From: an uncultured Gluconobacter sp.
Lineage (GTDB): Bacteria; Pseudomonadota; Alphaproteobacteria; Acetobacterales; Acetobacteraceae
Assembly (NCBI GenBank): GCA_937880175.1
Contig: CALFLO010000096.1
Coordinates: forward strand, 1-62,092
Direction of reading: 5' to 3'
DNA length: 62,092 nucleotides
The notes below the pieces were generated by a model. The model did no database searches, had not been told where the DNA came from, and worked only from the letters and a program-made list of their open reading frames with translations. Below, one piece after another: positions 1 to 8,742 of the stretch (positions are counted from its first letter, which is position 1; each line of letters begins with the position of its first letter). A program made the translations under genes and the position numbers.

Positions 1-924
1 CTGCCGGAGCGGCGCGAAGACCGGGCATGCCCCGGGAGCCCGCCGCCCCCCACCGCGCGCGCCGCCATCGCCATCGGTCGCCCCGGCGCGCCCTATGACC
101 GCTTCCGCAGCAGCGTCACCCTGCCCCCCGGCATCACAAAAACCGATATCGCCACCCCCACGCCCCTGACCTTCCCGACTGCAAACGGCGCAGAAGCCCA
201 CGCCCTGTTCTACGCCCCCGCCAGCAGCACCAGCGTGTTGCAGGACGGCGAAAAACCCCCGCTCGTCGTTATGGCCCATGGCGGCCCGACCGGGCGGGCC
301 AATCCGTCCTTCGCTTTCAAGGTGCAGTGGTGGACTTCGCGCGGTTTCGCCGTCCTCGACGTCAATTATCGCGGCTCAACCGGCTTCGGCCGCGCCTATC
401 GTGAAGCTCTGGACGGACAGTGGGGTGTCGCGGATATCGAAGACTGCCTCGCCGGTGTGCAGGCCGTGCTCGACCGCGGCCTCGCCGATCCTGCCCGCTG
501 CGTCATCCGCGGCAGCAGCGCCGGCGGCCTGACTGTCCTCGGCGCTCTCGCCCAGTCGGACCTCTTCGCCGCCGGAACATCCCTCTACGGCGTCACGGAC
601 CTGCGCGCGCTGGCCGAAGAAACACACAAGTTCGAAGCCCGCTATCTGGACGGCCTGATCGGCCCATACCCGGAAGACGAGGCCGTGTATCTGAAACGTT
701 CTCCAATCACGCAGGCAGGTGGAATTTCCGTTCCCGTCCTGTTCCTGCACGGCGGCGCAGACAGGGTCGTCCCCCTCTCACAGGCGGAGTCCATGCGCAC
801 AAAACTGGAACATTCCGCCCTGCACGTCTATCCGGAGGAAGCCCACGGCTTCCGCGCCCGAGACACCATAGAAGACGCCCTGCAAAGGGAACTCGCCTTC
901 TACCAGCAGGTCTTCGGTCAGTAG
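1..924 (+). CDS. S9-family (prolyl oligopeptidase-like) serine peptidase, 3' part
   Basis: The reading frame is open from base 1, so the start lies to the left of the window. About 307 residues are visible and they form the C-terminal alpha/beta-hydrolase domain of an S9 peptidase. Seen directly: an oxyanion-side motif AHGGPTG, the segment NYRGSTGFG typical of acylaminoacyl/dipeptidyl peptidases, the nucleophile motif GSSAGG (Ser codon at 517-519), a later HGGADRVVP containing the probable catalytic Asp, and EEAHGF containing the probable catalytic His. The family removes short peptides from oligopeptides. The beta-propeller that normally precedes this domain would be outside the window. The first 30 or so residues are Pro/Arg-rich and do not look well conserved. 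A fragment related to this domain recurs at 2794-2868. Confidence 0.85.
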   Translation: MPERREDRACPGSPPPPTARAAIAIGRPGAPYDRFRSSVTLPPGITKTDIATPTPLTFPTANGAEAHALFYAPASSTSVLQDGEKPPLVVMAHGGPTGRANPSFAFKVQWWTSRGFAVLDVNYRGSTGFGRAYREALDGQWGVADIEDCLAGVQAVLDRGLADPARCVIRGSSAGGLTVLGALAQSDLFAAGTSLYGVTDLRALAEETHKFEARYLDGLIGPYPEDEAVYLKRSPITQAGGISVPVLFLHGGADRVVPLSQAESMRTKLEHSALHVYPEEAHGFRARDTIEDALQRELAFYQQVFGQ

Positions 925-982
925 TTTTCAGGCTGCGTCTGCATGCGGGGATTTTCATCCCTGCACGCAGAGCCCTGGAAAA

Positions 983-1498
983 TCAGTCGTCCGAAAGCCC
1001 GAACTGGCTCGGATACGGCATCGCGTTCCGGCTGAGCTTCTTCTTTTTCCACTCTGCCAGCGCGCGATCATATTCGACATGACGCAGCGCGAACTGCAGC
1101 GCTTCCACATGACGCTCGTTTTCGGGATCCATCAGGTTCCGGCGCCATCCCGCCGCGATCAGCCAGTATTCCCCGGCCAGCCGCCACTCTCCGGCCTCAT
1201 GATGCTCCTGCGCCAGCCGCTCAAGCCCATGATACTTGTTCTTCGGATTGGCGAGCGCTTCCGGCGTGAGAATGAAATCATCCCCTTTCCAGAGGAACGT
1301 CGATTTCATGTAGGGAAACTGTCGGGTCATCACACCCGGATCCCCGAAATGCTCTTTAATCAGCATCGGAACCAGCCTGTCGTAAGACCTACGCCATTCG
1401 CACTGCACAGACCGTCCCCTGAAAACCACATTGAAGAATGCGGTCTCTATAACGAACCGGCCTTCCAGAGTCGATTTCTCCAGATGAAACAGGATCAC
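983..1498 (-). CDS. Hypothetical protein, 171 aa
   Basis: I do not recognise this protein. It is soluble-looking, rich in Trp, Arg, Glu and His, with no signal peptide and no membrane segment. The C-terminal half (roughly residues 85-160) is probably helical, with paired motifs such as EHHEAGEWRLAGEYW and HVEYDRALAEWKKKK. The start is taken as the GTG at 1496-1498 because the nearest upstream ATG runs into a stop within seven codons; the ribosome-binding site is weak. It is convergent with the S9 peptidase (59 bp apart) and is followed upstream by an AT-rich 273-bp spacer. Codon usage resembles the neighbours, which supports a real gene. Confidence 0.55.
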   Translation of the reverse strand: MILFHLEKSTLEGRFVIETAFFNVVFRGRSVQCEWRRSYDRLVPMLIKEHFGDPGVMTRQFPYMKSTFLWKGDDFILTPEALANPKNKYHGLERLAQEHHEAGEWRLAGEYWLIAAGWRRNLMDPENERHVEALQFALRHVEYDRALAEWKKKKLSRNAMPYPSQFGLSDD

Positions 1499-1771
1499 CC
1501 CACAGGCAGCCTCAGCATCCCATAGATAACTTTTATAATGTTATGTATAAATAATTACATGTGATGATTTAATATATGCGGCAATTAAAGAATAAAATAT
1601 TCGATGTTGGGGAAACGGGTTTGAATTTCCATAATACTTCTTCTAAGAAGCCTGACCGAAATTACTGATGCCCTCAATTCAGGTCCGGACGCTTTTCATC
1701 AGGTGTTCCGGGGCTACCGGGTCATTTTCCAGCACGTTTCCTTCTCTCTCCCGTCAGAGTCCCCGCGCCTT

Positions 1772-2737
1772 ATGGACACCAAAACCCTCTTCTCCGGAAT
1801 GGCCTTGGCCTTCGGAGCCTATTCTGCGTTCGCCATCAGCGACGCCTTTTCCAAACTGCTGGACGGGAGTCTCGACCCCTTTGAGGTCGCGTTTTTTGGC
1901 GGTGTGTTCGGGTTTCTCATTCTGCCCTTCATCCGCAAATCGGGTGAATCCTATCTCGACATCGTGCGTCCGAAGCTTCGCGGCATGTGGCTGCTGCGCG
2001 CGGTCTGCGTCTTCGTCGCCACAGCCGCCAGCGTCAAAGCCTTCATGCTGCTCTCGATGCCAGAGGCGCTGTCGATCACGTTCCTGATGCCGCTGTTCGT
2101 CACCATCCTGTCCGTCGTGCTGCTCAAGGAAAAAGTGACGTTCTGGGCCTGGCTGGCTGTCGGTCTCGGCTTTGCAGGCGTTCTCATCGTCCTGCGCCCC
2201 GGAATGCGACCGCTCAATCTGGGTCATCTCTGCGCCCTTCTGGCAGCCTGCGCCAACGCGGGCAGCGTGATCGCCTACCGCATCGCGAGCAAGGAAACCG
2301 TTCGCCTGTCGCTCTTCGGGTCCAGCCTGATGGGTGCGCTGGTTGGAAACGGTCTGCTGATGATGGCCCACGCCACATGGCCGTCCAGCACAAAGATCTG
2401 GTTCTTCCTGTTCGGATACGGCTTCCTGACCGCTCTCGGACAGCTCTGCATGATGCTCGCAACCGCCCGGGCACCGGCGAACCGCGTCGCCCTGCCGCAA
2501 TACAGCCAGATGGCCTGGGGTGTCGCGCTGAGCTACTTCCTGTTCAAACAGCCGCTCGATCGCTGGACATTCGTCGGCATCGCCGTCCTGACAGCATCAG
2601 GCCTGCTGAACTGGATCCGCCAGCGCATCCGCTACGAAAAAATGGCTATGAAAGAGCGTCTCGACCGTCTCAAGGCCCGTAAAATCGCCAAGAGCACTAT
2701 CAAAGCTGCAAAGAAGAGCGCTCTTTCCGCCCGATAG
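1772..2737 (+). CDS. EamA/DMT-family transporter
   Basis: Inner-membrane protein of about 321 residues with about ten hydrophobic segments arranged as two EamA halves, as expected for the drug/metabolite transporter superfamily. Such proteins export amino acids, metabolites or drugs; the substrate cannot be read from the sequence. The frame is open back to 1703, but the ATG at 1772 (MDTKTLFSGMALAFG) starts directly before the first membrane segment and gives the usual family length. The C-terminal 35 residues are strongly basic (Lys/Arg-rich), consistent with a cytoplasmic tail. It is a single gene with an AT-rich upstream region (1499-1771) in which I see no further gene. Confidence 0.85.
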   Translation: MDTKTLFSGMALAFGAYSAFAISDAFSKLLDGSLDPFEVAFFGGVFGFLILPFIRKSGESYLDIVRPKLRGMWLLRAVCVFVATAASVKAFMLLSMPEALSITFLMPLFVTILSVVLLKEKVTFWAWLAVGLGFAGVLIVLRPGMRPLNLGHLCALLAACANAGSVIAYRIASKETVRLSLFGSSLMGALVGNGLLMMAHATWPSSTKIWFFLFGYGFLTALGQLCMMLATARAPANRVALPQYSQMAWGVALSYFLFKQPLDRWTFVGIAVLTASGLLNWIRQRIRYEKMAMKERLDRLKARKIAKSTIKAAKKSALSAR

Positions 2738-2793
2738 AGCCTCCCGCCGCCGCGAACTCTGACCAGAGAGATGCCTTCTGGAGACGCGCTGGC

Positions 2794-2868
2794 GGCTTTG
2801 CCGACCTGCGCGCTCTGGCTTGCGGATCCCGGAAGTTCGAATCCCGCTATCTGGTTACTCTGACCGGC
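2794..2868 (+). pseudogene. Remnant of an S9 peptidase gene
   Basis: A 75-bp stretch that aligns without gaps to 589-663 of the S9 peptidase at the left edge. By hand count 54 of 75 bases match, and 15 of 25 translated residues match (shared blocks DLRALA, KFE, RYL). Nothing alignable is seen on either side: the left flank is the 3' end of the DMT transporter and the right flank runs straight into the AT-rich glycosyltransferase gene. The reading frame closes soon after. This is best read as the fossil of a second S9 peptidase gene truncated by insertion or deletion. Confidence 0.6.
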
Positions 2869-2877
2869 TTCTCGTCG

Positions 2878-4068
2878 CTACGAGTTTTCCTCGTAAACTG
2901 ACCTCGGGTAGTAGCCCTGAAACTGACCGCATTTGATGAAATGATCAGTTTCATTATTGTATCGACCTTCACTGATGTCGAGCGCTGCCTGCTGATATTT
3001 TCGTGTATAGTAACCTCTATCGACGTGAACGGGAGCACGACCTTCTGGAAACCATTTATCCAGATATGTATTCACCATTCCTCTTACGCCATGGTGAGCA
3101 AATTCTTCACGAGAATCATCGTACATTTCCATAAAATCTTCAATATTGAAGGCCTGAAGATGGCAATCAATATCACTTGTCCGCTGCTTTACAGCTTCTC
3201 TCAGATCGTCGTGTGACATGTAACGCCAAGAATGTCTGATAGGATCTATGTAAGAGCGGTATTCATTGACATGAAGTGCTTCATATACTGGGAAAAGATA
3301 AAATTCATATCGTGGGTCATCTAATGGTAGCAGCATACCATAGTAATGCTGGGCAGGATTAAGTAACCCAGCGACTGGAAAATAGATCTTGGTTGCTGAA
3401 GACAACCATGACGCCATCCAGGAAAAAGTACTGACACAGGGAATAATATGCTTTGATTTTCTTATGAAATCAAAATCTCGTGCTACACCTCTGGAAGGAA
3501 TATACGTCGCATCAGGAAATGCAGCACGCAATTCATCCATATAGGGAGATTCATCTAACTGTCCGTAAAAAATACATTTTTTCCCGGTCTTTTTGGCGAT
3601 GAATTTATAAAATTCTACAGGAAGCATGCCATAAAGGTCTGATATGCCCTGAAGAATGTCTCCTCCCCGTATATTGATGACAAGCTCATCTTCACCCCCG
3701 CCTTCGCGACTATCCAAAGGGGGGAAAATAGTATCGTAATCAACTTCGTCTCTGCGCGGAAAATTATTTATATTTTGATAGAGACTTTCCAGACTTAAAA
3801 AGCAGGCATCAGAATTTAAAATAAATTTCTTCAGCCCCTGAAATGGAAGAAGTCCGTATCTTTTTCCACTGCTATGGTAGCGATCATGGAATCCGCCCGG
3901 CGGAGTAGTAAGACTAAAGTCTGGAAGATCTATATTAAATAATGGGATTTTGACATTATTTATCTCTCCAAAACCCAGAAGACGCTGCATTTTCAATGCA
4001 GTTAAATACATAGGCATAATATTGCCTGGGTTTCCATCAAACCAAATTCTTATATTAAATTTTTTCAT
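2878..4068 (-). CDS. GT11-like (fucosyltransferase-type) glycosyltransferase, AT-rich copy
   Basis: A 396-aa cytoplasmic-type protein. It carries INIRGGDIL (residues about 131-139), resembling the HxRRGD donor-binding motif of alpha-1,2-fucosyltransferases, and STFSWMASWL (213-222), resembling the STFSWWAAWL motif of GT11. From these I infer a GT11-related transferase acting on surface glycans; donor and acceptor are unknown. The last 80 residues hold two diverged repeats of about 45 residues (FN..Y...Y.....G........EGR.P). It is colinear without gaps over the first ~230 residues with the protein at 49946-51118. The gene is markedly richer in A+T than everything around it and stands alone, which points to horizontal acquisition. 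A 264-bp AT-rich spacer without a gene separates it from the MATE gene. Confidence 0.65.
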   Translation of the reverse strand: MKKFNIRIWFDGNPGNIMPMYLTALKMQRLLGFGEINNVKIPLFNIDLPDFSLTTPPGGFHDRYHSSGKRYGLLPFQGLKKFILNSDACFLSLESLYQNINNFPRRDEVDYDTIFPPLDSREGGGEDELVINIRGGDILQGISDLYGMLPVEFYKFIAKKTGKKCIFYGQLDESPYMDELRAAFPDATYIPSRGVARDFDFIRKSKHIIPCVSTFSWMASWLSSATKIYFPVAGLLNPAQHYYGMLLPLDDPRYEFYLFPVYEALHVNEYRSYIDPIRHSWRYMSHDDLREAVKQRTSDIDCHLQAFNIEDFMEMYDDSREEFAHHGVRGMVNTYLDKWFPEGRAPVHVDRGYYTRKYQQAALDISEGRYNNETDHFIKCGQFQGYYPRSVYEENS

Positions 4069-4332
4069 GTAATCCCCGAATAAAGATTGCTCTTAAAGTC
4101 AATTACAAACAGAGTTTTTAACGTCTGAATGATCTAGAGCATGAATTTTGTATCCATACCAGAAAAATTAGGCACAGTTAAAAACCTGCTTCTCAATTCT
4201 TGGGGTGCGCTATCCATTGATTGCGACTACGAAATCTGTCTTGGCTTCCAGAACTGGAAAATCGGAACCAGTATTGACTGATGGAAAAGCAGGTCTTCCG
4301 TTCGAACCATCATTTTCCGGGTATCATCAGCC

Positions 4333-5718
4333 TTACGGCTTCACGATATCCGGCTCCAGCTTCCGGATCACCCGGAACGCCGTCACCACCGCCAGACTGC
4401 CAAACAGCACCACGCCCAGCGACTGCCCGACCAGAATCCCGATCGGCCCATAGGCCGACCCGATCCACACAAACGGAATGGTCCCCAGCGTCGCCCGGCC
4501 CCAGTTGAAACCCGTGGAGTAGAACGGGTGCCCCAGATTGTTGAACGCCGTATTCGCGACGAACAGCAATCCGACGAACATGTAACTCAGCACCAGCCAG
4601 CAGCAGAACAGCCGCACGATATCCACGCCTACGCCCTGAAGCTCGAAAAGCTGGAGGATGTAATTATGCGCCGCGGCCAGAATCAGCCAGGTCACACCCA
4701 CACACAGCGCCGTCAGCTTGAGCGCCGCCAGCAGCGCCTCCTGCACGCGATGGATCTGCCGTGCGCCGAGGTTCTGCGCCATGATCGGGCCCACTGATCC
4801 CGTCAGCGCGAAAACCAGCGAAAACGCCACCGGCACGATCCGGTCAATGGTCGCCTGTCCCGAAACCGCATTGAGCCCGAAACGCGACATCGCATGCGTC
4901 ACGAACAGCGCGCCCGTCGGGGTTGCGAGATTGGTCGCGATCGCCGGCACCGCAATGCCGCCAATCAGCCGCGTCGAAGGCCCGAACGCGGACCGTTGCG
5001 GCCATTCCAGCATGGCATGACCCCGAAGGTTCAGAAATCCGCTGGCCGCAATGGCCAGCCGCGCCAGAACCGTGCTGATGGCCGCGCCCTCAAGCCCCAG
5101 ATGCAGCCCGAAAATCATGATCGGATCCAGACAGGCCGAAACAACCGCGCCGGTCAGCGTCACCCGCATCGAACGCTTGGCATCCCCGACGGCGCGCAGA
5201 AGCGACGACAGCGCCATCCCCATACAGACCAGCGGCAGCGCGGGTGAGACGATCCGCAGGAATCTGGCCGCATGAAGCTGCGCCTCGCCCTGCGCCCCCA
5301 GAAGGCCGAGCAGAGGCATCGCAAACGTCGCCGTCAACAGCCCCAGAACCGCGGCAATGACCACCATGACCACCAGAAACGCCGAGGCCAGACGCCGCGC
5401 TTCATCATGCTGCCGCGCCCCGATCAGCCGTCCCGTGCAGGCGCCGAGCCCGATCGTCATGCCGATGGAAACCGAGACCTGAACGTAACTGACAGCCGTC
5501 GCAAACGCGATCGCCGCCGTCAGCGTCTTGTCATGCAGATGGGAAATATAGCCGTAATTGAGCAGATCCACGGCAAAGACCGCCATCAGCCCGATCGCAC
5601 CCGTGCCGGCCATGGTCACGACATGGCGCATGATGCTGCCATGCACGAATCTGGCCGGTCTGACCGGAGAATCGTCGGGAATACTGGGCTTTTTCTGGTC
5701 GTCGTCTGACTGTGGCAT
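4333..5718 (-). CDS. MATE-family efflux transporter
   Basis: Inner-membrane protein of 461 residues with about twelve hydrophobic segments, matching the usual length of multidrug and toxin extrusion proteins, which export cationic compounds in exchange for Na+ or H+. Visible family features include the early segment AGTGAIGLMAVFAVDLL, followed by internally similar halves. The frame stays open far upstream (to 7209), but that extension only mirrors flgE on the other strand. The ATG at 5718 (MPQSDDDQKKPS) gives the family length; an alternative ATG at 5793 would add 25 residues. It is divergent from flgE, with 216 bp between the two starts. Confidence 0.85.
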   Translation of the reverse strand: MPQSDDDQKKPSIPDDSPVRPARFVHGSIMRHVVTMAGTGAIGLMAVFAVDLLNYGYISHLHDKTLTAAIAFATAVSYVQVSVSIGMTIGLGACTGRLIGARQHDEARRLASAFLVVMVVIAAVLGLLTATFAMPLLGLLGAQGEAQLHAARFLRIVSPALPLVCMGMALSSLLRAVGDAKRSMRVTLTGAVVSACLDPIMIFGLHLGLEGAAISTVLARLAIAASGFLNLRGHAMLEWPQRSAFGPSTRLIGGIAVPAIATNLATPTGALFVTHAMSRFGLNAVSGQATIDRIVPVAFSLVFALTGSVGPIMAQNLGARQIHRVQEALLAALKLTALCVGVTWLILAAAHNYILQLFELQGVGVDIVRLFCCWLVLSYMFVGLLFVANTAFNNLGHPFYSTGFNWGRATLGTIPFVWIGSAYGPIGILVGQSLGVVLFGSLAVVTAFRVIRKLEPDIVKP

Positions 5719-5934
5719 GCCCGGACATAATGCCCGGTTCGGAACCGGAGAACCAGAGGCCAGCCGTGTTTTTTCGCCGTTTTCTGCGTCCATTGCAGGA
5801 TGCGAATCCGAACCCGGACCCGGCGAATCCGCCCTTTTCACGCTTGTAAGGACTTCCTTAATATCCGCCGTGGAATCCTTCCGGTGATGCTCGGGCATAC
5901 GACCCGCAGCCTGTTCCACGTCCGGGAGTATGCC

Positions 5935-7182
5935 ATGTCCTCGATCATCAACGCGGTCCACACCGCTGTCAGCGGCCTGAATTCGCAGGCCCATGCCTTT
6001 ACCGACCTGTCCAACAACATCGCCAACAGCCAGACCACGGGCTACAAGGCGAGCACCACCAGTTTCGAGGACTACGTCACCAACAACGAACTGGCCAATG
6101 ACGGTCAGGCCCTGAGTGACAGCGTCGTCGCCACCACCCGGCAGCATAACGACAACCAGGGTATGGTCACGACCTCGACCAACAGCAGCGCCCTCGCCAT
6201 TTCCGGCAATGGCTTCTTCAATGTCGTCCAGGCCACCGGCCAAAGCAACGACAGCACCCCCGTTCTGGGCACGCAGCAGTATTACACCCGTAACGGTGAC
6301 TTCTCGCAGGATAAGAACGGCTATCTGGTCAACACGTCCGGCTATTACCTTGAGGGATACAACGTCAATTCCTCCACCGGCACCCTGGGCACGTCTCTTT
6401 CTGCCATTCAGGTCCCCTCCAACATCGCGTTCCGGCCGACCGAGAGCACGAAGCTGACCGCAACCGGCACTCTCGACAGCAGTACTGCCGCCGACACGAC
6501 GCTTTCTCCGTCGATGTCGACGACAGCCTACGACAGCACCGGTACGGCCTCGACGGTCAATCTGAACTGGACGAAAGTCGATGACACGACCTGGACCGTC
6601 AGTAACGCCAGTAATCCCGACAACGCCGCGACTGTGAAATTTGATTCCAGCACCGGCGCTGTTTCGTCCGTTACGCCACTGAACAGCACCGGAACCACCA
6701 GCGCGTCCACAAGCTTTGAGTATACGGGGTCGCCGCAGGATATGACGGTAAGCCTCAGCGGTATCACCCAGGGTACATCCACAGACAGCACCGCTCCGAC
6801 GATGACGTCCGACAGCGTGACCAGCGGCACCTTTTCCGGCATTTCCATGGGGACGGACGGTTCTGTCATGGCGACCTTCGACAACGGCTATTCCCAGCTT
6901 GTCGCCAAGATCCCGCTGACGACCTTCGCAGATCCGAACAGCCTGTCCCCCCAGAACGGACAGGCCTATACCGCGACGTCGCAGTCCGGCAATCCGCAGG
7001 TCAATGCCGTCAACACCAATGGCGCGGGCACCCTGACTACGGGCTCCATCGAGGAATCCACATCCGATCTGACCGGCGATCTCAGCAAGCTGATCGTGGC
7101 GCAGCAGGCCTATGGCGCGAACACGAAGGTCGTTTCCACGGCCGATCAGCTTCTTCAGACAACCCTGGCAATGATCCAGTAA
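5935..7182 (+). CDS. flgE: Flagellar hook protein FlgE
   Basis: Forms the curved hook that joins the flagellar basal body to the filament. The N-terminus (MSSIINAVHTAVSGLNSQA) and the following LSNNIANSQTTGYK are the rod/hook signature, and the C-terminus QQAYGANTKVVSTADQLL is the matching coiled-coil end. The centre is Ser/Thr-rich and variable, as expected for the exposed domain. At 415 aa it is normal to short for alphaproteobacterial FlgE. The ATG at 5935 is preceded by GGGAG at a good distance, so the upstream in-frame ATG at 5800 is rejected. First gene of flgE-flgK-flgL; no other flagellar genes are in the window. Confidence 0.93.
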   Translation: MSSIINAVHTAVSGLNSQAHAFTDLSNNIANSQTTGYKASTTSFEDYVTNNELANDGQALSDSVVATTRQHNDNQGMVTTSTNSSALAISGNGFFNVVQATGQSNDSTPVLGTQQYYTRNGDFSQDKNGYLVNTSGYYLEGYNVNSSTGTLGTSLSAIQVPSNIAFRPTESTKLTATGTLDSSTAADTTLSPSMSTTAYDSTGTASTVNLNWTKVDDTTWTVSNASNPDNAATVKFDSSTGAVSSVTPLNSTGTTSASTSFEYTGSPQDMTVSLSGITQGTSTDSTAPTMTSDSVTSGTFSGISMGTDGSVMATFDNGYSQLVAKIPLTTFADPNSLSPQNGQAYTATSQSGNPQVNAVNTNGAGTLTTGSIEESTSDLTGDLSKLIVAQQAYGANTKVVSTADQLLQTTLAMIQ

Positions 7183-7207
7183 GCGGAACTGAAGGGACAT
7201 CTGCTCC

Positions 7208-8740
7208 ATGGGACTGAACAGCGCACTCTCGATTGCAACATCCGGCCTGAACGTCGTTCAGAATGCCATGGCCGTTGCGTCCAACAACGTCTCCAACGCG
7301 GGGACAAGCGGCTATATCAAGGAAAATGCCAACGTTCAGTCCACCGTGGCTGGCAATACGGGCAGCGGTGTCCGCACTGCCGTCACCACGCTTGCCACGA
7401 ACGAGCAGGTCCAGAAGGCGCTCTACGCCCAGAACGCGGATGTCGCGAGCTACACGGCCACGAGCAACTCCCTGTCCAACATCACCGCGCTTCAGGGCTC
7501 CACCAGCGCAACATCCGGCAGCAGCGGAACCCTGTCCGACGAACTGGGGAACCTCCAGTCCGCCCTGACCTCCCTGACCTCCACGCCGGACAGCGCCTCC
7601 GCCCAGAGCACGGTCGTATCCGCCGCATCCACCTTCGCCCAGTCCGTCAACACTCTCGCCTCGGCCTATCAGACCCAGCGCCAGACGGCCCAGAACGCCG
7701 TCGTTGCCTCGGTCTCGGACATCAATACCGATCTCACCACGATCGGGGCCCTGTCCACCAAGATCATGAACCTCAAAAGCACCGGTCAGGATACGGCAGC
7801 GCTGGAAAACCAGCGTTACACGGCCCTGTCGTCGCTTTCCTCGGAACTCTCCGTCTCCTGGTCAGAGTCCCCGAACGGTGACATGACCCTCTCCACGGCC
7901 GATGGTGTCACGCTGCCCACGCGCAACGTCAACAGCACTCAGGGCGCCACCGTGTCCTCCACCTGGCCGCTCACCACCTCAACGGCCCAGATTTCGGTCA
8001 GCACGACCTATCCCGGCACGTCTTCCAGCAACACCATTCCCGCCATCACCCTGAACGGCCGGGATATCACCACCCATCTGACCGGTGGAACGCTGGGGGC
8101 GAACATCACGCTGCGGGATACGACGCTGCCCACCATGCAGGCGCAGCTGGACTCCCTGTCCTCGACGGTCGCGACCCGCCTTCAGGCGCAGGGCATGCCC
8201 CTGTTTACGACCTCGGGCGCCAATGGCGTGGTCCCCGGCACGTCCCAGACAGACATCATCCCCACGGGAAGCGTAGGTTTCTCACAGGACATGAGCGTCT
8301 CCGAGACATATTCCAATGATCCGTCGCAACTGCTCGACAGCAGCACATCCGGCACGCAGACCATCCAGAACGTCCTGAGTTACGGCTTTGGAACCACATC
8401 CGATTCCACCGGGACCGCCCAGACGGCAGCGCCGGGTTCAAACCTCGGAATGACCGGAAATCTGTCTACGGGATATACGGGAAACCAGGGGATCATCTCC
8501 CTTGCAACATCCCTGACCGCCAAACAGGCGGCCACCGCCAACAATGCGAGCAGCGGCCTCGCCCTGTCCCAGACAACGCAGACCAGCCTGACAGCCAATC
8601 TTTCCGGGACATCCACGGTTTCCGTGGACACGGAAATGGCCAATATCGTGACCCTGCAGAACGCCTATGCGGCCAATGCCAAGGTCGTATCAACCGTCCA
8701 GACAATGTTCAGCGCCCTGCTGAGCGCAATCGGAACCTGA
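7208..8740 (+). CDS. flgK: Flagellar hook-associated protein 1, FlgK
   Basis: Forms the first junction ring between hook and filament. The 510-aa product begins MGLNSALSIATSGLNVVQNA and continues with ASNNVSNAGTSGY, the FlgK/rod signature; it ends with NAYAANAKVVSTVQTMFSAL, the conserved C-terminal helix. The middle is Ser/Thr-rich and poorly conserved. It starts 25 bp after flgE and ends 2 bp before flgL, so the three genes are almost certainly one transcript. Confidence 0.92.
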   Translation: MGLNSALSIATSGLNVVQNAMAVASNNVSNAGTSGYIKENANVQSTVAGNTGSGVRTAVTTLATNEQVQKALYAQNADVASYTATSNSLSNITALQGSTSATSGSSGTLSDELGNLQSALTSLTSTPDSASAQSTVVSAASTFAQSVNTLASAYQTQRQTAQNAVVASVSDINTDLTTIGALSTKIMNLKSTGQDTAALENQRYTALSSLSSELSVSWSESPNGDMTLSTADGVTLPTRNVNSTQGATVSSTWPLTTSTAQISVSTTYPGTSSSNTIPAITLNGRDITTHLTGGTLGANITLRDTTLPTMQAQLDSLSSTVATRLQAQGMPLFTTSGANGVVPGTSQTDIIPTGSVGFSQDMSVSETYSNDPSQLLDSSTSGTQTIQNVLSYGFGTTSDSTGTAQTAAPGSNLGMTGNLSTGYTGNQGIISLATSLTAKQAATANNASSGLALSQTTQTSLTANLSGTSTVSVDTEMANIVTLQNAYAANAKVVSTVQTMFSALLSAIGT

Positions 8741-8742
8741 TC

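Noticed and set aside
5719..7209. N-terminal extension of the MATE frame across flgE
   Set aside because: The added ~497 residues are antisense to flgE and unlike any MATE protein; the family length is reached from 5718.
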